Assembly: GCF_000745485.1 (NCBI RefSeq)
Contig: NZ_JQJK01000017.1
Location: 1-64,000, forward strand
DNA: 64,000 nt
Source: Methanobacterium veterum
Lineage (GTDB): Archaea; Methanobacteriota; Methanobacteria; Methanobacteriales; Methanobacteriaceae
Reading direction: 5' to 3'
Shown here: positions 8,924 through 17,855 of the stretch, piece after piece
How positions within the stretch are numbered: the stretch's first letter is position 1
How the letters are laid out: the number at the start of each line of letters is the position of its first letter
The notes under the pieces: model-generated
Databases searched by the model: none
What the model was told of the DNA's origin: nothing
Seen by the model: the letters and a program-made list of their open reading frames with translations, nothing else
Made by a program: the position numbers and the translations under genes

Positions 8924-9433
8924 TTACCAGTGTTCATATCTTACAAGTTCAGATAAATTCTTACGTTCTTTGGTACCGGGTTTATCTGCAGGATATCCAA
9001 GCGAGGTAAATAAAACAGGTTCAACGCCTTCAGGTAGTTTTAAAGTTTCTTTTGCAGCAGCTGCATCAAATGCGCCAATCCAGCATGTTCCAAGGCCTAC
9101 ACTAGTGGCTGCTAAGATTATATGGTCCATAACGATAGTTGCATCTATATCCATAAAGTTTTTGCCGTCTTTCCTTGTCCAGGCTTTATCACGGACTGCA
9201 CATATGCCTATTATAATGGGCGGCTGAACGAACCATCCTGCAGGATAAATCCTGTTCAATTCATTTTCATGGCCTTTTGTATGTATAATTATAATCTGGA
9301 AAGGTTGATAATTGGCGGCTGTAGGTGCAAGGCGTGCTGCTTCAAGTACTGTATTTAATTTTTCATCCTCTATGTCGTCGGGTTTATATGCCCTTACACT
9401 GTACCGTTTTTCAATTAATTCTAAAAATTCCAT
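8924..9433 (-). CDS. Nitroreductase-family protein
   Basis: A 169-residue FMN-dependent oxidoreductase-like protein. The opening FLELIEKRYSVRAYKPDDI is the classic nitroreductase start, with R-S-V-R contacting the FMN phosphate. It continues with AARLAPTAANYQPFQIIIIH near 33-52 and ATSVGLGTCWIGAFDAAAA near 109-127. At 169 residues it belongs to the short subgroup common in anaerobes. GGAGGA precedes the ATG. No neighbour points to a substrate. It could act on quinones, flavins or F420-type electron carriers, but the sequence does not say which. Confidence 0.9.
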   Translation of the reverse strand: MEFLELIEKRYSVRAYKPDDIEDEKLNTVLEAARLAPTAANYQPFQIIIIHTKGHENELNRIYPAGWFVQPPIIIGICAVRDKAWTRKDGKNFMDIDATIVMDHIILAATSVGLGTCWIGAFDAAAAKETLKLPEGVEPVLFTSLGYPADKPGTKERKNLSELVRYEHW

Positions 9434-9769
9434 TTTTATTCCTCCGATTATTCATGAATTTTGATTTTTAGTACTTAAAACATATAATATTAATATATTT
9501 TTAAAATTAAGCATTATTATTCATTTATGATAATTTAATTATGGAAGTAACAGTTATTGATATGATTCTTATTTATTTTATTTATTCTATGAAAGAATTA
9601 CGGTTAAATTCATCTTCTTAATTTTATCAGGGATGTTATATTAATTGGCAAATATTGTTATTTTGAGCTTAAAGAAACATTTTTGTATTGCGAATTCTAA
9701 AAATAGAGAGTAACTGCTCTAAAGTAATGAATGAAATTTAATCAATACAAAAATCAAGGGGGCTTTAAA

Positions 9770-10204
9770 CTGGTCCAAAATGACTTTGAGCATATATACG
9801 ATAATTACACTCGTATGATGCTTTTTGCAAACTCCAATAAACACAAAATAGAAAACATACATGAAGAAATGGCCGCAATACAGGAAGCACACCATGAAAT
9901 AGTGAACGAACCTCAAACTCCCGATGAACTGCTGAATTCAATAGAAGGACTAAAATCAAGACTTGACTCGTTACATGAAGAAGTAGATGCAATTTTGTAT
10001 CAGTACGGTGCAATCCATGAGATGCTTCATCAGGTAGATGTAATGATATCCGATTACTACAAGATGGATATAGAAATCTCTTCCTATGAGTTAAATGGAA
10101 TGGAACAGGATCTTTTAAGCGTTAAAGATGAGTATAAACGGTTTAAATTATTAAAATCAGAAATAGGTGCTGTAACTGAAAAAATAGTAGATAGAAGGAT
10201 TTAA
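9770..10204 (+). CDS. Coiled-coil protein of unknown function, candidate CTG start
   Basis: A 144-residue, strongly charged, helical protein with heptad-like patterning (HEEMAAIQEAHHEI, LKSRLDSLHEEVDAILYQYG). I recognise no family. The start needs care: an in-frame ATG at 9731 has no ribosome binding site, while AAGGGGG (9756-9762) sits seven bases before an in-frame CTG at 9770, giving LVQNDFEHIYDNYTRM as the N terminus. I list the CTG start as best supported; if wrong, the protein begins 13 residues earlier. The gene stands alone between the nitroreductase and a cluster of intergenic hairpins. Confidence 0.65.
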   Translation: MVQNDFEHIYDNYTRMMLFANSNKHKIENIHEEMAAIQEAHHEIVNEPQTPDELLNSIEGLKSRLDSLHEEVDAILYQYGAIHEMLHQVDVMISDYYKMDIEISSYELNGMEQDLLSVKDEYKRFKLLKSEIGAVTEKIVDRRI

Positions 10205-10285
10205 AACTTTGAATCCTATTTATACCCTAATTTGGAAAATAAGTCTGATTTTTGGAATATTGAGAAAACAGAATGTTTACGAACT

Positions 10286-10382
10286 ATCGAAAATTGTAAA
10301 TTTTCGATGTATTGAAAATCGATGATTTTCAAAAGTTTTGCATGCTTCGATTTTTAAAGTTGAGGAAAATTTCTAATTTTCC
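10286..10382. repeat. Intergenic cluster of three triloop hairpins
   Basis: Three near-perfect hairpins with three-base loops follow one another: ATCGAAAATT/AATTTTCGAT (10286-10308), TTGAAAATC/GATTTTCAA (10312-10332) and GGAAAATT/AATTTTCC (10364-10382). TTTTGCATGC (10336-10345) lies between the second and third. The same decamer occurs beside hairpins at 24973 and, inverted, at 50026, so this looks like one copy of a dispersed repeat. It lies between two convergent genes. Confidence 0.6.
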
Positions 10383-10414
10383 GAACAATAAAAATAAAAA
10401 ATTTTTTTAAAGGA

Positions 10415-10996
10415 TTATAGAACACCCTTTGTACTGGGGATTATGTCGTGTTCAATCCGTAATGCGTCTTTTAAAGCCCTTGAAAATGCCTTAAAGAGTG
10501 ATTCTATTTTATGGTGGTCGTTTTCACCCTCAACCTTGGCATTGATATTAATTCTTGCAGAATTTGCAAAGGATTCAAAGAAGTGTTCAACGTTTTCTGT
10601 GCTCAAGTCTCCAACTTTTGCATTTTTAAACTCAAAGTTTAAGACACTGTAACTTCTTCCGCTTATATCAACGGCTACAGTTGCCAGGGCATCATCCATG
10701 GGGATTATTGCATGTGACATCCTTTTTATCCCTTTTTTATCTCCTATTGCACCTGCAAATGTTTCTCCCAGCAGTATTCCCACATCTTCAACTGTATGGT
10801 GATCATCTACTTTTACATCACCTTTAGCTTTAATATCAAGGTCGAAAAAGCCGTGTCTTGCAAAAGAGTCCAGCATATGATCAAAAAAGTCAATTCCTGT
10901 GCTTACATCTGATTTTCCATTTCCATCGATATCTAACGAAATTTCAATGTCTGTTTCAGATGTTTTTCTGCTCATTTTCATGCATCGATCTGTCAT
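10415..10996 (-). CDS. hisB: Imidazoleglycerol-phosphate dehydratase
   Basis: HisB dehydrates imidazole glycerol phosphate in histidine biosynthesis using two Mn ions. The 193-residue product has the full set of motifs: GIDFFDHMLDSFARHGFFDL near residues 35-54, DDHHTVEDVGILLGE near 68-82, and the C-terminal repeat of the fold, ENDHHKIESLFKAFSRALKDA near 158-178. These His/Glu-rich segments are the metal ligands. An ATG at 10996 with GAAGG upstream was chosen; in-frame ATGs follow at codons 6 and 8. No other his genes are nearby. The ferredoxin gene lies 25 bases upstream on the same strand and may share the transcript. Confidence 0.97.
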   Translation of the reverse strand: MTDRCMKMSRKTSETDIEISLDIDGNGKSDVSTGIDFFDHMLDSFARHGFFDLDIKAKGDVKVDDHHTVEDVGILLGETFAGAIGDKKGIKRMSHAIIPMDDALATVAVDISGRSYSVLNFEFKNAKVGDLSTENVEHFFESFANSARININAKVEGENDHHKIESLFKAFSRALKDALRIEHDIIPSTKGVL

Positions 10997-11021
10997 TTTT
11001 GAACCTTCTTATTACAGATAT

Positions 11022-11249
11022 TTATTCACTTTTTTTAAATGCTTCTTCATCTTCTTTACCATCTCTAATTACACGTATTGCATCTACAGGGCACCTTGAG
11101 GCACAGTTAATGCATACATGACAGTATTCTAAATGCGAAGCTTTTGCCTTTTTATCTTTGCCTATGCTCCATATTTTAGGTCCTTTAGGGCACGCTTCTC
11201 TGCACTTTCCACAGCCTATGCATTTTTCTTTATCTACTTCGATCCTCAT
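11022..11249 (-). CDS. Two-cluster 4Fe-4S ferredoxin
   Basis: A 75-residue ferredoxin. The first motif, KCIGCGKCREACPKGPKIW, has four Cys ligands. The second, YCHVCINCASRCPVDAIRV, supplies the other set. A Lys-rich tail follows. I place the start at the ATG at 11249, giving MRIEVDKEKCIGC, the usual ferredoxin opening; a longer frame back to 11321 has no ribosome binding site and adds an unlikely leader. The wording PKGPKIW with conserved Trp is characteristic of a methanogen 4Fe-4S family of unknown partner. It probably passes electrons in the cytoplasm. It lies just upstream of hisB on the same strand. Confidence 0.9.
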   Translation of the reverse strand: MRIEVDKEKCIGCGKCREACPKGPKIWSIGKDKKAKASHLEYCHVCINCASRCPVDAIRVIRDGKEDEEAFKKSE

Positions 11250-11384
11250 GTTAATTACATTGTAATTTGCAGTTAATATAATTTGCAGGCTTGATTTTTG
11301 AAGTGCCGTACAGTCAGGCATTATTTAATAATAGTATTTTTTAAATCCTGCCCATTTAAAAATTCTCTAGTTTTAATTTACAGA

Positions 11385-12086
11385 CTACATTTTGACTATA
11401 GTGGCTGAAGCAGCTTTAAAACCTATAAATATGTCCATTCCAAGTGTTAAACCAAGTTTTTCTCTGGAATAATCTGTAACGTCTACATAAAGCTTTGCAT
11501 TGTTCAGCTGGACAGTGAGCCTTATCATCTCATTATTAAGTTCCATTCCAATTATTTTACCTTCAAACACATTTCTAACACTTGATTCATAGGGTTCTAA
11601 CGTTACAAAAATATCATCGGGACTTATTAAAACAAGTACTTTATCTCCCTTATTAAAATCATGGTCTAATGGAACTACTATGGTTTTTCCTTCTATATCC
11701 ACATGCATGACCTTATTCTTTTCGTAAATTCCTGTAATTTTACCTTCTACTTCATTTACTTCAGAATGCTTTTTAAGGATACTTGTTAGCTTGGTATATT
11801 CCCATAGTATTTGTTTACCTATATCAGTAACGCTGCTTGCGCCTTCTCCTCCTTTTCCACCTCTTTGGGTGGAAACGATTGAAGACCCAAGTTTTTCTTC
11901 CATTATCTCAATGTTTTTAAGTGCGGTCCTGTAGGGAATGCCTGTTTTTTTGGATGCTTTCATTATGGATCCGTGTTCATCGATGTGTTTAAGGAGAAGG
12001 AATTTTTTGTAGTTTAATGATACCTGTTTTCCGCCAATTGAAATTTCCATTTCCAGTTTATATTCTGGTTTTTCTTCTATGTCCAT
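11385..12086 (-). CDS. ModE-like molybdate/tungstate-responsive regulator
   Basis: A 233-residue regulator with the ModE layout. Residues 10-110 form a LysR-type winged helix with the ModE-specific text KKFLLLKHIDEHGSIMKASK and the Gly-rich turn RGGKGGEGASSVTDIGK. Two Mop/TOBE domains follow: EGKITGIYEKNKVMHVDIEG from about 113 and EGKIIGMELNNEMIRLTVQL from about 173, which in ModE bind molybdate or tungstate. AGGGG precedes the ATG. No modABC transporter lies nearby, so it acts at a distance, perhaps on formylmethanofuran dehydrogenase or transport genes. Autoregulation is possible but I saw no clear operator. Confidence 0.92.
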   Translation of the reverse strand: MDIEEKPEYKLEMEISIGGKQVSLNYKKFLLLKHIDEHGSIMKASKKTGIPYRTALKNIEIMEEKLGSSIVSTQRGGKGGEGASSVTDIGKQILWEYTKLTSILKKHSEVNEVEGKITGIYEKNKVMHVDIEGKTIVVPLDHDFNKGDKVLVLISPDDIFVTLEPYESSVRNVFEGKIIGMELNNEMIRLTVQLNNAKLYVDVTDYSREKLGLTLGMDIFIGFKAASATIVKM

Positions 12087-12162
12087 AAAAAGCCCCTATA
12101 ATTTTATAATAATTCAAGTTAGAAATGAACTTTGGTATATTCTTTCTAATTTTTTCTATATA

Positions 12163-13752
12163 TTATTTTACAAACCTATCTATAAATTTAACTACCTTTT
12201 CAACTGCACCAGAGAGTGGGCCGAATTTTTTACTGTATCTTCTAACTACTCGTATATCCCTTTTTGTAAATCCGCCTATTAGTGCAAATATGATTGTATA
12301 TATAATCGGCGCAATTATGATTCCTGCCAAAAGTCCATAGTCTGTTGTAGGTAAGAGTAATAGTGGAATCCCCATAATAGCAGATGCAAATCCAATTTTA
12401 GCAAAATCAAGATATGGTAGTTTCACTTCTGTTATATGACAAGTTTTCCATAGTATTACAACCATTATTGAAAATGCAACTATGGTGGTTGCAACAGCTG
12501 CTCCTATAATTCCATACCTTGGAACCATAAGGAAATTCAATATGATATTCAGCACAGTTCCTATAATTAGGATAATCATAGGAAGCCTTGGGTGTCCCAT
12601 TCCCTGTATTATGCTTGATGATACCATAAAAAGGGTGTAGAATGTCATTCCAACAACCAGTATGCTTAGTGCAGGGGCTCCAAAAATATAATTGGATCCA
12701 AATAGCAGGCTGAGAAGAGGTTGTGCGAATATTGCAATTCCAACACAAAGCGGAAGCACTAACAGTACCACATAACGATATGATTGAGTTATATAATTTT
12801 CAAGAAGCACTTTGTCCTTTAAACTCGCAGCTTCAGAAGCTGCAGGGAGTATCACAGCTGCCACTGAAAGAGAAATTATGAGGGGAAGCCTTGCAATAGG
12901 ATCTGCAGTTGTATAATACCCTGCATCCTGTGCAGGTAAATATCTACCTATAACAAGAGGTCCTACATCATATATGGCCATTTCTGAAAGCGCAGTTATA
13001 GCTACAGGTATTGAAAAGACTAAAAGTGTTTTTAAAAGCACTAATTCGTCTTTAAAACTAATTTTATTGACTGGTTTTGGGAAGAGTACCCATACATATT
13101 TCTTAAGGAGTATAATGGAAACTATAGCAGAAGCTATGAACCCAAAAGCGGTTCCAAGAACTGCTCCTGCTGCATAAAAACCAATGGAAACAAATGTAAC
13201 AGCCATACCTATCATAAATACCTGTTCTACCGCACGACTGGCTACAACAAGCTCCATCTTATAAACACCCTGGAATGCACCCCTTAAAGCTCCAACTATA
13301 ACGCTGAATGGAGTTATAAGTGCAACGGCTTGAAGTGGATAAACCATGGCGGGTTTCTGGAAATAGAAATTTGCTATCCAGTCTGCAGAAAAGAATATGA
13401 GAATACCAAAAAGAGTCCCTGCCACCATCATAAATTTAAGGGAAGTTAAAATAACCTGTCTCGCCATGTCTTTTTCATCGACAGCATTATGTTGCGCTAC
13501 AAATTTAGAAATTGCTGGAGGAAAACCTCCTGCGGATAATACCTGGAATATGCCCTGGAAGGGTGTTGTAAGGCTTACTAATCCATATCCTTCAGGTCCA
13601 AGCATTCTGCTCAATATGAATCTATAAAGGTAACCGCCCACTCTAAAGAACAGGTAGCTGACCATCATTAAAAAACTTCCTCTGAGTATCTTTGAACTTC
13701 CATTTGAGCTCTCACTTGGGTTTTCACGTGGACTTACATCTGATTCTTCCAT
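12163..13752 (-). CDS. MATE/MurJ-type flippase (polysaccharide biosynthesis protein)
   Basis: A 529-residue membrane protein with about 14 hydrophobic helices. The start (SSKILRGSFLMMVSYLFFRV followed by GGYLYRFILSRMLGPEGYGL) is the hallmark of the MOP superfamily branch that includes Wzx and MurJ/SpoVB lipid flippases. Charged tails at both ends are cytoplasmic. GGTGA lies four bases before the ATG. In a pseudomurein archaeon this protein could flip a polyprenyl-linked wall precursor or surface glycan. No glycosyltransferase genes are nearby, so the substrate is open. A large surface adhesin gene lies divergently upstream. Confidence 0.92.
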   Translation of the reverse strand: MEESDVSPRENPSESSNGSSKILRGSFLMMVSYLFFRVGGYLYRFILSRMLGPEGYGLVSLTTPFQGIFQVLSAGGFPPAISKFVAQHNAVDEKDMARQVILTSLKFMMVAGTLFGILIFFSADWIANFYFQKPAMVYPLQAVALITPFSVIVGALRGAFQGVYKMELVVASRAVEQVFMIGMAVTFVSIGFYAAGAVLGTAFGFIASAIVSIILLKKYVWVLFPKPVNKISFKDELVLLKTLLVFSIPVAITALSEMAIYDVGPLVIGRYLPAQDAGYYTTADPIARLPLIISLSVAAVILPAASEAASLKDKVLLENYITQSYRYVVLLVLPLCVGIAIFAQPLLSLLFGSNYIFGAPALSILVVGMTFYTLFMVSSSIIQGMGHPRLPMIILIIGTVLNIILNFLMVPRYGIIGAAVATTIVAFSIMVVILWKTCHITEVKLPYLDFAKIGFASAIMGIPLLLLPTTDYGLLAGIIIAPIIYTIIFALIGGFTKRDIRVVRRYSKKFGPLSGAVEKVVKFIDRFVK

Positions 13753-14215
13753 TAACTCACCAAAAATAATTACCTATAAAAGTGTTGATTTTTTAGAAAA
13801 ATTAGCATCTAGGTTTTCTAATTGCCCAGTATCATTTATAAAGATTGTCACATCGTTTGCCAGATAATAGGAATATGCCTTTTTTTAATATAAATTCATT
13901 TATTTAATATGGAATTAAGAGTATTTAATGGTTTATTTAATGCTTATTAACTTTATAATACAATTATTTTAGCTCTTTTGAGTGTATTATAATATATTAT
14001 TGGATTTTTATCCTTAAATATTCCAAATGTTTGAATATTGCAACAAAAAACTCCTTAAAAACAGGGCAATAAAATAGGAACTTTTAAATAATAATTTAAT
14101 TACAATAATTTTGATTTGTAATAATTTACAAAGCAATATTTGGGATATAAATTTATATTATCAAAATTCAGAGAATTTTGTAACCCCAAAATCAAAAATT
14201 TTGGAGGTGAAGGGG
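13753..14215. other. Intergenic region between flippase and adhesin genes
   Basis: Both divergent promoters must lie here. A near-palindrome, TTTGTAA (14115-14121) with TTACAAA (14126-14132), resembles the TGTGA-N6-TCACA sites upstream of other exported-protein genes but has a four-base spacer. Two hairpins follow immediately before the adhesin start. I see no other gene. Confidence 0.5.
14162..14210 (+). promoter_or_regulatory. Two leader hairpins, the second covering the adhesin Shine-Dalgarno
   Basis: CAAAATTC/GAATTTTG (14162-14180, loop AGA) is a perfect eight-pair hairpin. CCAAAAT (14186-14192) pairs with ATTTTGG (14198-14204), and the GG at its end is the first part of the site GGAGGTGA (14203-14210). 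C84-C85 upstream can pair further into the site across one bulge. The second stem would mask the ribosome binding site, a possible translational control. Confidence 0.5.
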
Positions 14216-16978
14216 ATTAAAACGCGAATAACTTATAGATATGTAAATAAGATGATAACTTTAGTTTTTTTATTTAGTATTGTTTTTACTGTATTATCTA
14301 CTGTTAATACGGTTTCTGCTGATCAGTCAATTATTTATGTAAGTGATTTGACTGGTAATGATAGCTGGAACGGTGAATCATCAATATGGGATGATTTAAC
14401 TATGTCTGGCCCTAAAAAGTCAATTAAAAACGCTACAGGAACCGTAACTAGTGGTGGGACAATAAATATTGCAAATGGGCATTACTCCGGAGAGAATAAT
14501 ACTGATGTCGTTATTGACAAAAATATGACTATTGTTGGGGAAAGAAGAGGGAACACAATTATAAACGGTACAGGTTCCGCACAGATATTCACCATTCAAA
14601 AGGGTATAAATGTAATTATCAAAAATTTAACCTTTGTAAATGGAACTGCGACCCAGAATTTAACACTTGCAGACAAGAATATAACTGCAGGTGGTGCCAT
14701 TTGTAATTTTGGGAATTTAACTATCGTTAACAGTACTTTTAGAGGTAACACAGCAACAAGTGAATATATATCCAAGAATCACTCTGTTGCCGGCGGAGCT
14801 GTATACAATGTCGGAGATTTGACTGTTACTGGCAGTGATTTTATAAATAACGCTGCAAAAGGTAATTTAATCGGTAACAATGGGACTGTGGGGGGTTCTA
14901 TTTTTAATATTGGAAATTTGACCGTGGATACCAGTAACTTCACAGGCAACAGTGCAACTGCGGGCGGTGCAATTTATAATTTAGGAGTCTTAACAGTCCT
15001 TAACAGTATTTTCACAGGTAACACTGCAGCAGGGAACAACGTAACATCAGGCGGTGCTATATACAATGAATACAACAGTACTTTGAACCTTAATGGGGGT
15101 ATTTTGAATATATATGGCAGTACGTTTACAGGTAACCATGCATCAGGCAACGGCACATCTGGTGGTGGTGCAATAGGTAATGAAAAAAACTTGACCATTA
15201 AAAATAGTACTTTTACAGGTAACAAAGTTATTAGCACAGGTAACACTGCAATGGGCGGCGCTATATTCAATATAGGTAATTTAACTGTAACAAACTGTAA
15301 GTTTGGATTAAATGCTTTAACAGGAAACACGGCAAATGGTAAAAATAACGCTTCAGCTGCAGGTGCTATTTTAAATAGTGGAAATTTAACCATTAATGGA
15401 AGTGAATTTAATTATAATACTGCATATTTCGGCGGTGCTGTCTACAATGGGGGTAATTTAACTGTCACAGGCAGTAATTTTACAGGTAACACTGCAATGG
15501 GCGGCGCTATATTCAATACCGGCAATTCAACCATAACCAGCAGTAATTTTACAGCTAATGCTGCAAATAGTGCAAAAGGACATTCAATTGGAGGGGCTAT
15601 TTCAAATTCAGGTGTTTTAACTGTAAATAACAGCAAATTCAACAGCAACACCGCAACTAACGGTGGTGCTATTTGCAATGATGGTAATGCAACTGTAATT
15701 AACAGTACTTTCACTGGTAACAAAGTAACCAGCTCAGATATCACTGTGGAAAATTATGGCGGCGCCATCTATAATGAAGGTAAATTGAGTGTCAGCGGCA
15801 GCACTTTCACAGGAAACCGTGCAGTCAGTACAAATGCCATGAATCTGGCATACGGCGGCGGTGCAATTTTCAATTTCAAAGAAGCAACAGTTAAAACCAG
15901 TAAATTCACCGGTAATCTTGCAGATTTTGGTGGTGCCATTTCTAACATAGGTAAATTGAGTGTCAGCGGCAGCACTTTTACAGGAAACCGTGCAGTCAGT
16001 ACAATTTCAAGTTACACTTTTGACGGCGGTGCAATCTCCAATAATGGTAATTTATCTGTTACTTACAGTGCTTTTACAGGTAATGTGGGAGATTTAGGCG
16101 GTGCTATTTCTAATTGGGGTAATTTAACAGTGTTAGGCAGTACATTAACAAGCAATAATGCAACTTCTGACGGTGGCGCTGTTTACAACGAGGGTAAACT
16201 GACTGTACATTTCTGCAGAATTATTGGAAACCACCTCAAAGTTCCACAATATGTATCCAGCACAGGATACGTTCTTGATGACGTAGATAATTACAAAGGT
16301 TCAGCAGATGTTAAATACAACTGGTGGGGCTCAAATGCAGGCCCATCATCAGGAAGAGTTTATAATGCAACCACTGGGCCCTGGTTAGTTCTAACTTTAA
16401 GTGCAAGTCCTACTACTATTAAAGCAAGGGGGACCTCAACTATAACTGCAGATTTCTTACATGATTCAAATGGGGGTTACCATAGTTATTCAAGTGGTCA
16501 TGCCCCTGATGGGATGGCAGTAAGCTTTACCACTAAATTTGGGACTATAGGCAGTAAAGCATCTACAGTTAATGGAGTTGCAAAGTCTACTTTAAAAGCA
16601 GGATCAACAGGAGGTATTGTCAACGTTGCAGCTAAAACGGACAGTCAAACAGTGCAAATTCCGCTAAAAGTAACTTCAACCTATCCAAAAAACGGCGCTT
16701 TAGGCTGCTCAAGAACTGCAAATATTTACATTAAATTCAGCCAGAACATTAAAGCGAGCACATACTGGTCTAAGATATATGTTAAAAACCTCAAAACAGG
16801 AAAAATAGTTTCAATCAGCAAATGGATTTCAGGAAATACACTCTATATCAAGACGAGTTCAAGGAGATATGCCTATTACTGGTATCAGGTTTATATCCCC
16901 GCAGCAGCAGTAAAAGACTACACAAATCATAATTTATCTACAGGGTACACATTTAAGTTTAAAACAGGGAAATACTAA
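14216..16978 (+). CDS. Pmp-like beta-helix adhesin with SbsA-type Ig C terminus
   Basis: A 920-residue exported surface protein. A signal peptide (TLVFLFSIVFTVLSTVNTVSA) is followed by a long array of about 22-residue units reading roughly GGAI-N-GNLTV--S-FTGN-A. The GGA(I) and FTGN motifs match the polymorphic-membrane-protein repeats of chlamydial adhesins and the adhesin-like proteins of gut methanogens, and predict a right-handed beta-helix. A cap (YNWWGSNAGPSSG), an invasin-like Ig domain and a C-terminal SbsA-like Ig domain (from TYPKNGALG) close it. No membrane anchor or pseudomurein-binding repeat is present. The start is proposed at ATT 14216, five bases after GGAGGTGA; the next ATG (14252) would remove all positive charge from the signal peptide. 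Confidence 0.85.
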   Translation: MKTRITYRYVNKMITLVFLFSIVFTVLSTVNTVSADQSIIYVSDLTGNDSWNGESSIWDDLTMSGPKKSIKNATGTVTSGGTINIANGHYSGENNTDVVIDKNMTIVGERRGNTIINGTGSAQIFTIQKGINVIIKNLTFVNGTATQNLTLADKNITAGGAICNFGNLTIVNSTFRGNTATSEYISKNHSVAGGAVYNVGDLTVTGSDFINNAAKGNLIGNNGTVGGSIFNIGNLTVDTSNFTGNSATAGGAIYNLGVLTVLNSIFTGNTAAGNNVTSGGAIYNEYNSTLNLNGGILNIYGSTFTGNHASGNGTSGGGAIGNEKNLTIKNSTFTGNKVISTGNTAMGGAIFNIGNLTVTNCKFGLNALTGNTANGKNNASAAGAILNSGNLTINGSEFNYNTAYFGGAVYNGGNLTVTGSNFTGNTAMGGAIFNTGNSTITSSNFTANAANSAKGHSIGGAISNSGVLTVNNSKFNSNTATNGGAICNDGNATVINSTFTGNKVTSSDITVENYGGAIYNEGKLSVSGSTFTGNRAVSTNAMNLAYGGGAIFNFKEATVKTSKFTGNLADFGGAISNIGKLSVSGSTFTGNRAVSTISSYTFDGGAISNNGNLSVTYSAFTGNVGDLGGAISNWGNLTVLGSTLTSNNATSDGGAVYNEGKLTVHFCRIIGNHLKVPQYVSSTGYVLDDVDNYKGSADVKYNWWGSNAGPSSGRVYNATTGPWLVLTLSASPTTIKARGTSTITADFLHDSNGGYHSYSSGHAPDGMAVSFTTKFGTIGSKASTVNGVAKSTLKAGSTGGIVNVAAKTDSQTVQIPLKVTSTYPKNGALGCSRTANIYIKFSQNIKASTYWSKIYVKNLKTGKIVSISKWISGNTLYIKTSSRRYAYYWYQVYIPAAAVKDYTNHNLSTGYTFKFKTGKY
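15781..16005 (+). repeat. Recent internal duplication in adhesin beta-helix
   Basis: Bases from 15781 to about 15832 recur from 15952 to about 16003 with one C/T difference, an offset of 171 bases or 57 residues. The unit encodes KLSVSGSTFTGNRAVST. The offset is in frame, so the copy keeps the helix register. This indicates recent repeat-number change by recombination. Confidence 0.8.
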
Positions 16979-16993
16979 ATTCCTGTTTTTTTT
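16961..16993 (+). terminator. Adhesin gene terminator
   Basis: AAAACAGG (16961-16968), inside the last codons, pairs perfectly with CCTGTTTT (16982-16989), which runs into eight T residues. The stop codon lies in the loop. Confidence 0.65.
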
Positions 16994-17014
16994 ACTATTT
17001 TCAGAAATTTAGCT

Positions 17015-17605
17015 TTAGAGATCTAGCTCTACATTCTCTAAGAAGTTTGAAAAATTCCGGACTGTTTTTTTAAGGACTCTAAATCCTTCAGTGTCATTTT
17101 TAACACCTTCAAGGGTGTCTTGTGACCAGAAGGTGGCCCCTAAATTGGCCCCAAATGCGCCGCCGCTTACTGGAACTGCCCCGTTAAGTATATAAAAAGT
17201 AAATATTTGCTGGATTACAAGTTCCTGGCCGCCGTGTCTATCTCCTCCGACTGAAATGGCCATACCGACCTTTCCTCTTAAAAAGTTGATATTTTCTGCA
17301 CCCATGGCCCTGGTTCTATCCATAACAGCTTTTAACTGCGCGCTGATCCCTCCGTTATAACATGGAGAAGCAAATACAAGTCCCTCGGCTTCACGGATTA
17401 AATCATAGACTTCATACATATCATCTTTAATTATACATTCCTTTTTCTTTAAACAGTAGTTGCAGTGTCTGCAAGGACTAATATCTTTGCCCCTAATGCT
17501 GAAAAAATTTGTCTCGAATCCTTTATCTTCAAGCATGCTTAAAGCTTCATTTAAAACATAGTCTGTAGCTTGTTTTCTTGGACTTCCGCATATACCTACT
17601 ATCAT
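17015..17605 (-). CDS. Iron-sulfur flavoprotein / NADPH-dependent FMN reductase family
   Basis: A 196-residue flavodoxin-fold protein. MIVGICGSPRKQATDYVLNE at the N terminus is the FMN phosphate loop. Residues 49-62 hold a compact Cys cluster (SPCRHCNYCLKKKEC), the 4Fe-4S site of archaeal iron-sulfur flavoproteins (Isf). FASPCYNGGISAQLKAVMDR near 78-97 completes the flavin site. Isf proteins pass electrons between ferredoxin and flavin in methanogens, sometimes for oxygen or peroxide defence. GGAGAG precedes the ATG. It converges on the adhesin gene. The physiological partner is not evident. Confidence 0.9.
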   Translation of the reverse strand: MIVGICGSPRKQATDYVLNEALSMLEDKGFETNFFSIRGKDISPCRHCNYCLKKKECIIKDDMYEVYDLIREAEGLVFASPCYNGGISAQLKAVMDRTRAMGAENINFLRGKVGMAISVGGDRHGGQELVIQQIFTFYILNGAVPVSGGAFGANLGATFWSQDTLEGVKNDTEGFRVLKKTVRNFSNFLENVELDL

Positions 17606-17777
17606 TATTAACTCTCCGAGTATAGTGTATCTAATCCGACAAATAAAATTTGTGTGTGGAAATGCCCAGATAGAAGGGAATTTCCATTTTAAATAATTGA
17701 TCTTTTGTAATAGATAGACTCTTTTTAATTGAAAGATTATAAATTTTTGTAATATTCATATGCTAAAAAACTAAAAG

Positions 17778-17855
17778 TTGCAAATTAAAGATTTGCAAAA
17801 TTGAGATCTACAGTTTAGACAGTTTTGTGGCACACAAAAATTTTTCAATTTTTGT
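17778..17855. repeat. Hairpins near the end of the carbonic-anhydrase-like gene
   Basis: TTGCAAAT (17778-17785) pairs with ATTTGCAA (17791-17798), and ACAAAAATT (17834-17842) with AATTTTTGT (17847-17855). The second overlaps the stop codon of the minus-strand gene at 17845. They resemble the hairpins at 10286, 24984 and 49972 in size and base composition but lack TTTTGCATGC, so family membership is uncertain. Confidence 0.4.

Noticed and set aside
10441..10470. tRNA T-loop-like GTTCAATCC string
   Set aside because: It lies inside hisB coding sequence and no cloverleaf can be drawn around it.
11250..11321. Longer ferredoxin starting at 11321
   Set aside because: The extra 24 residues do not resemble a ferredoxin leader and lack a ribosome binding site.
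14974..15975. Several long minus-strand frames opposite the adhesin repeats, rich in LPVKVLP-like text
   Set aside because: They are antisense shadows of the GGAI/FTGN repeats: the same periodicity, no ribosome binding site, and unusual composition.
15030..16200. CRISPR-like spaced repeats in the adhesin gene
   Set aside because: Repeats are in frame, diverged and encode beta-helix coils; there are no fixed-length unique spacers and no cas genes nearby.
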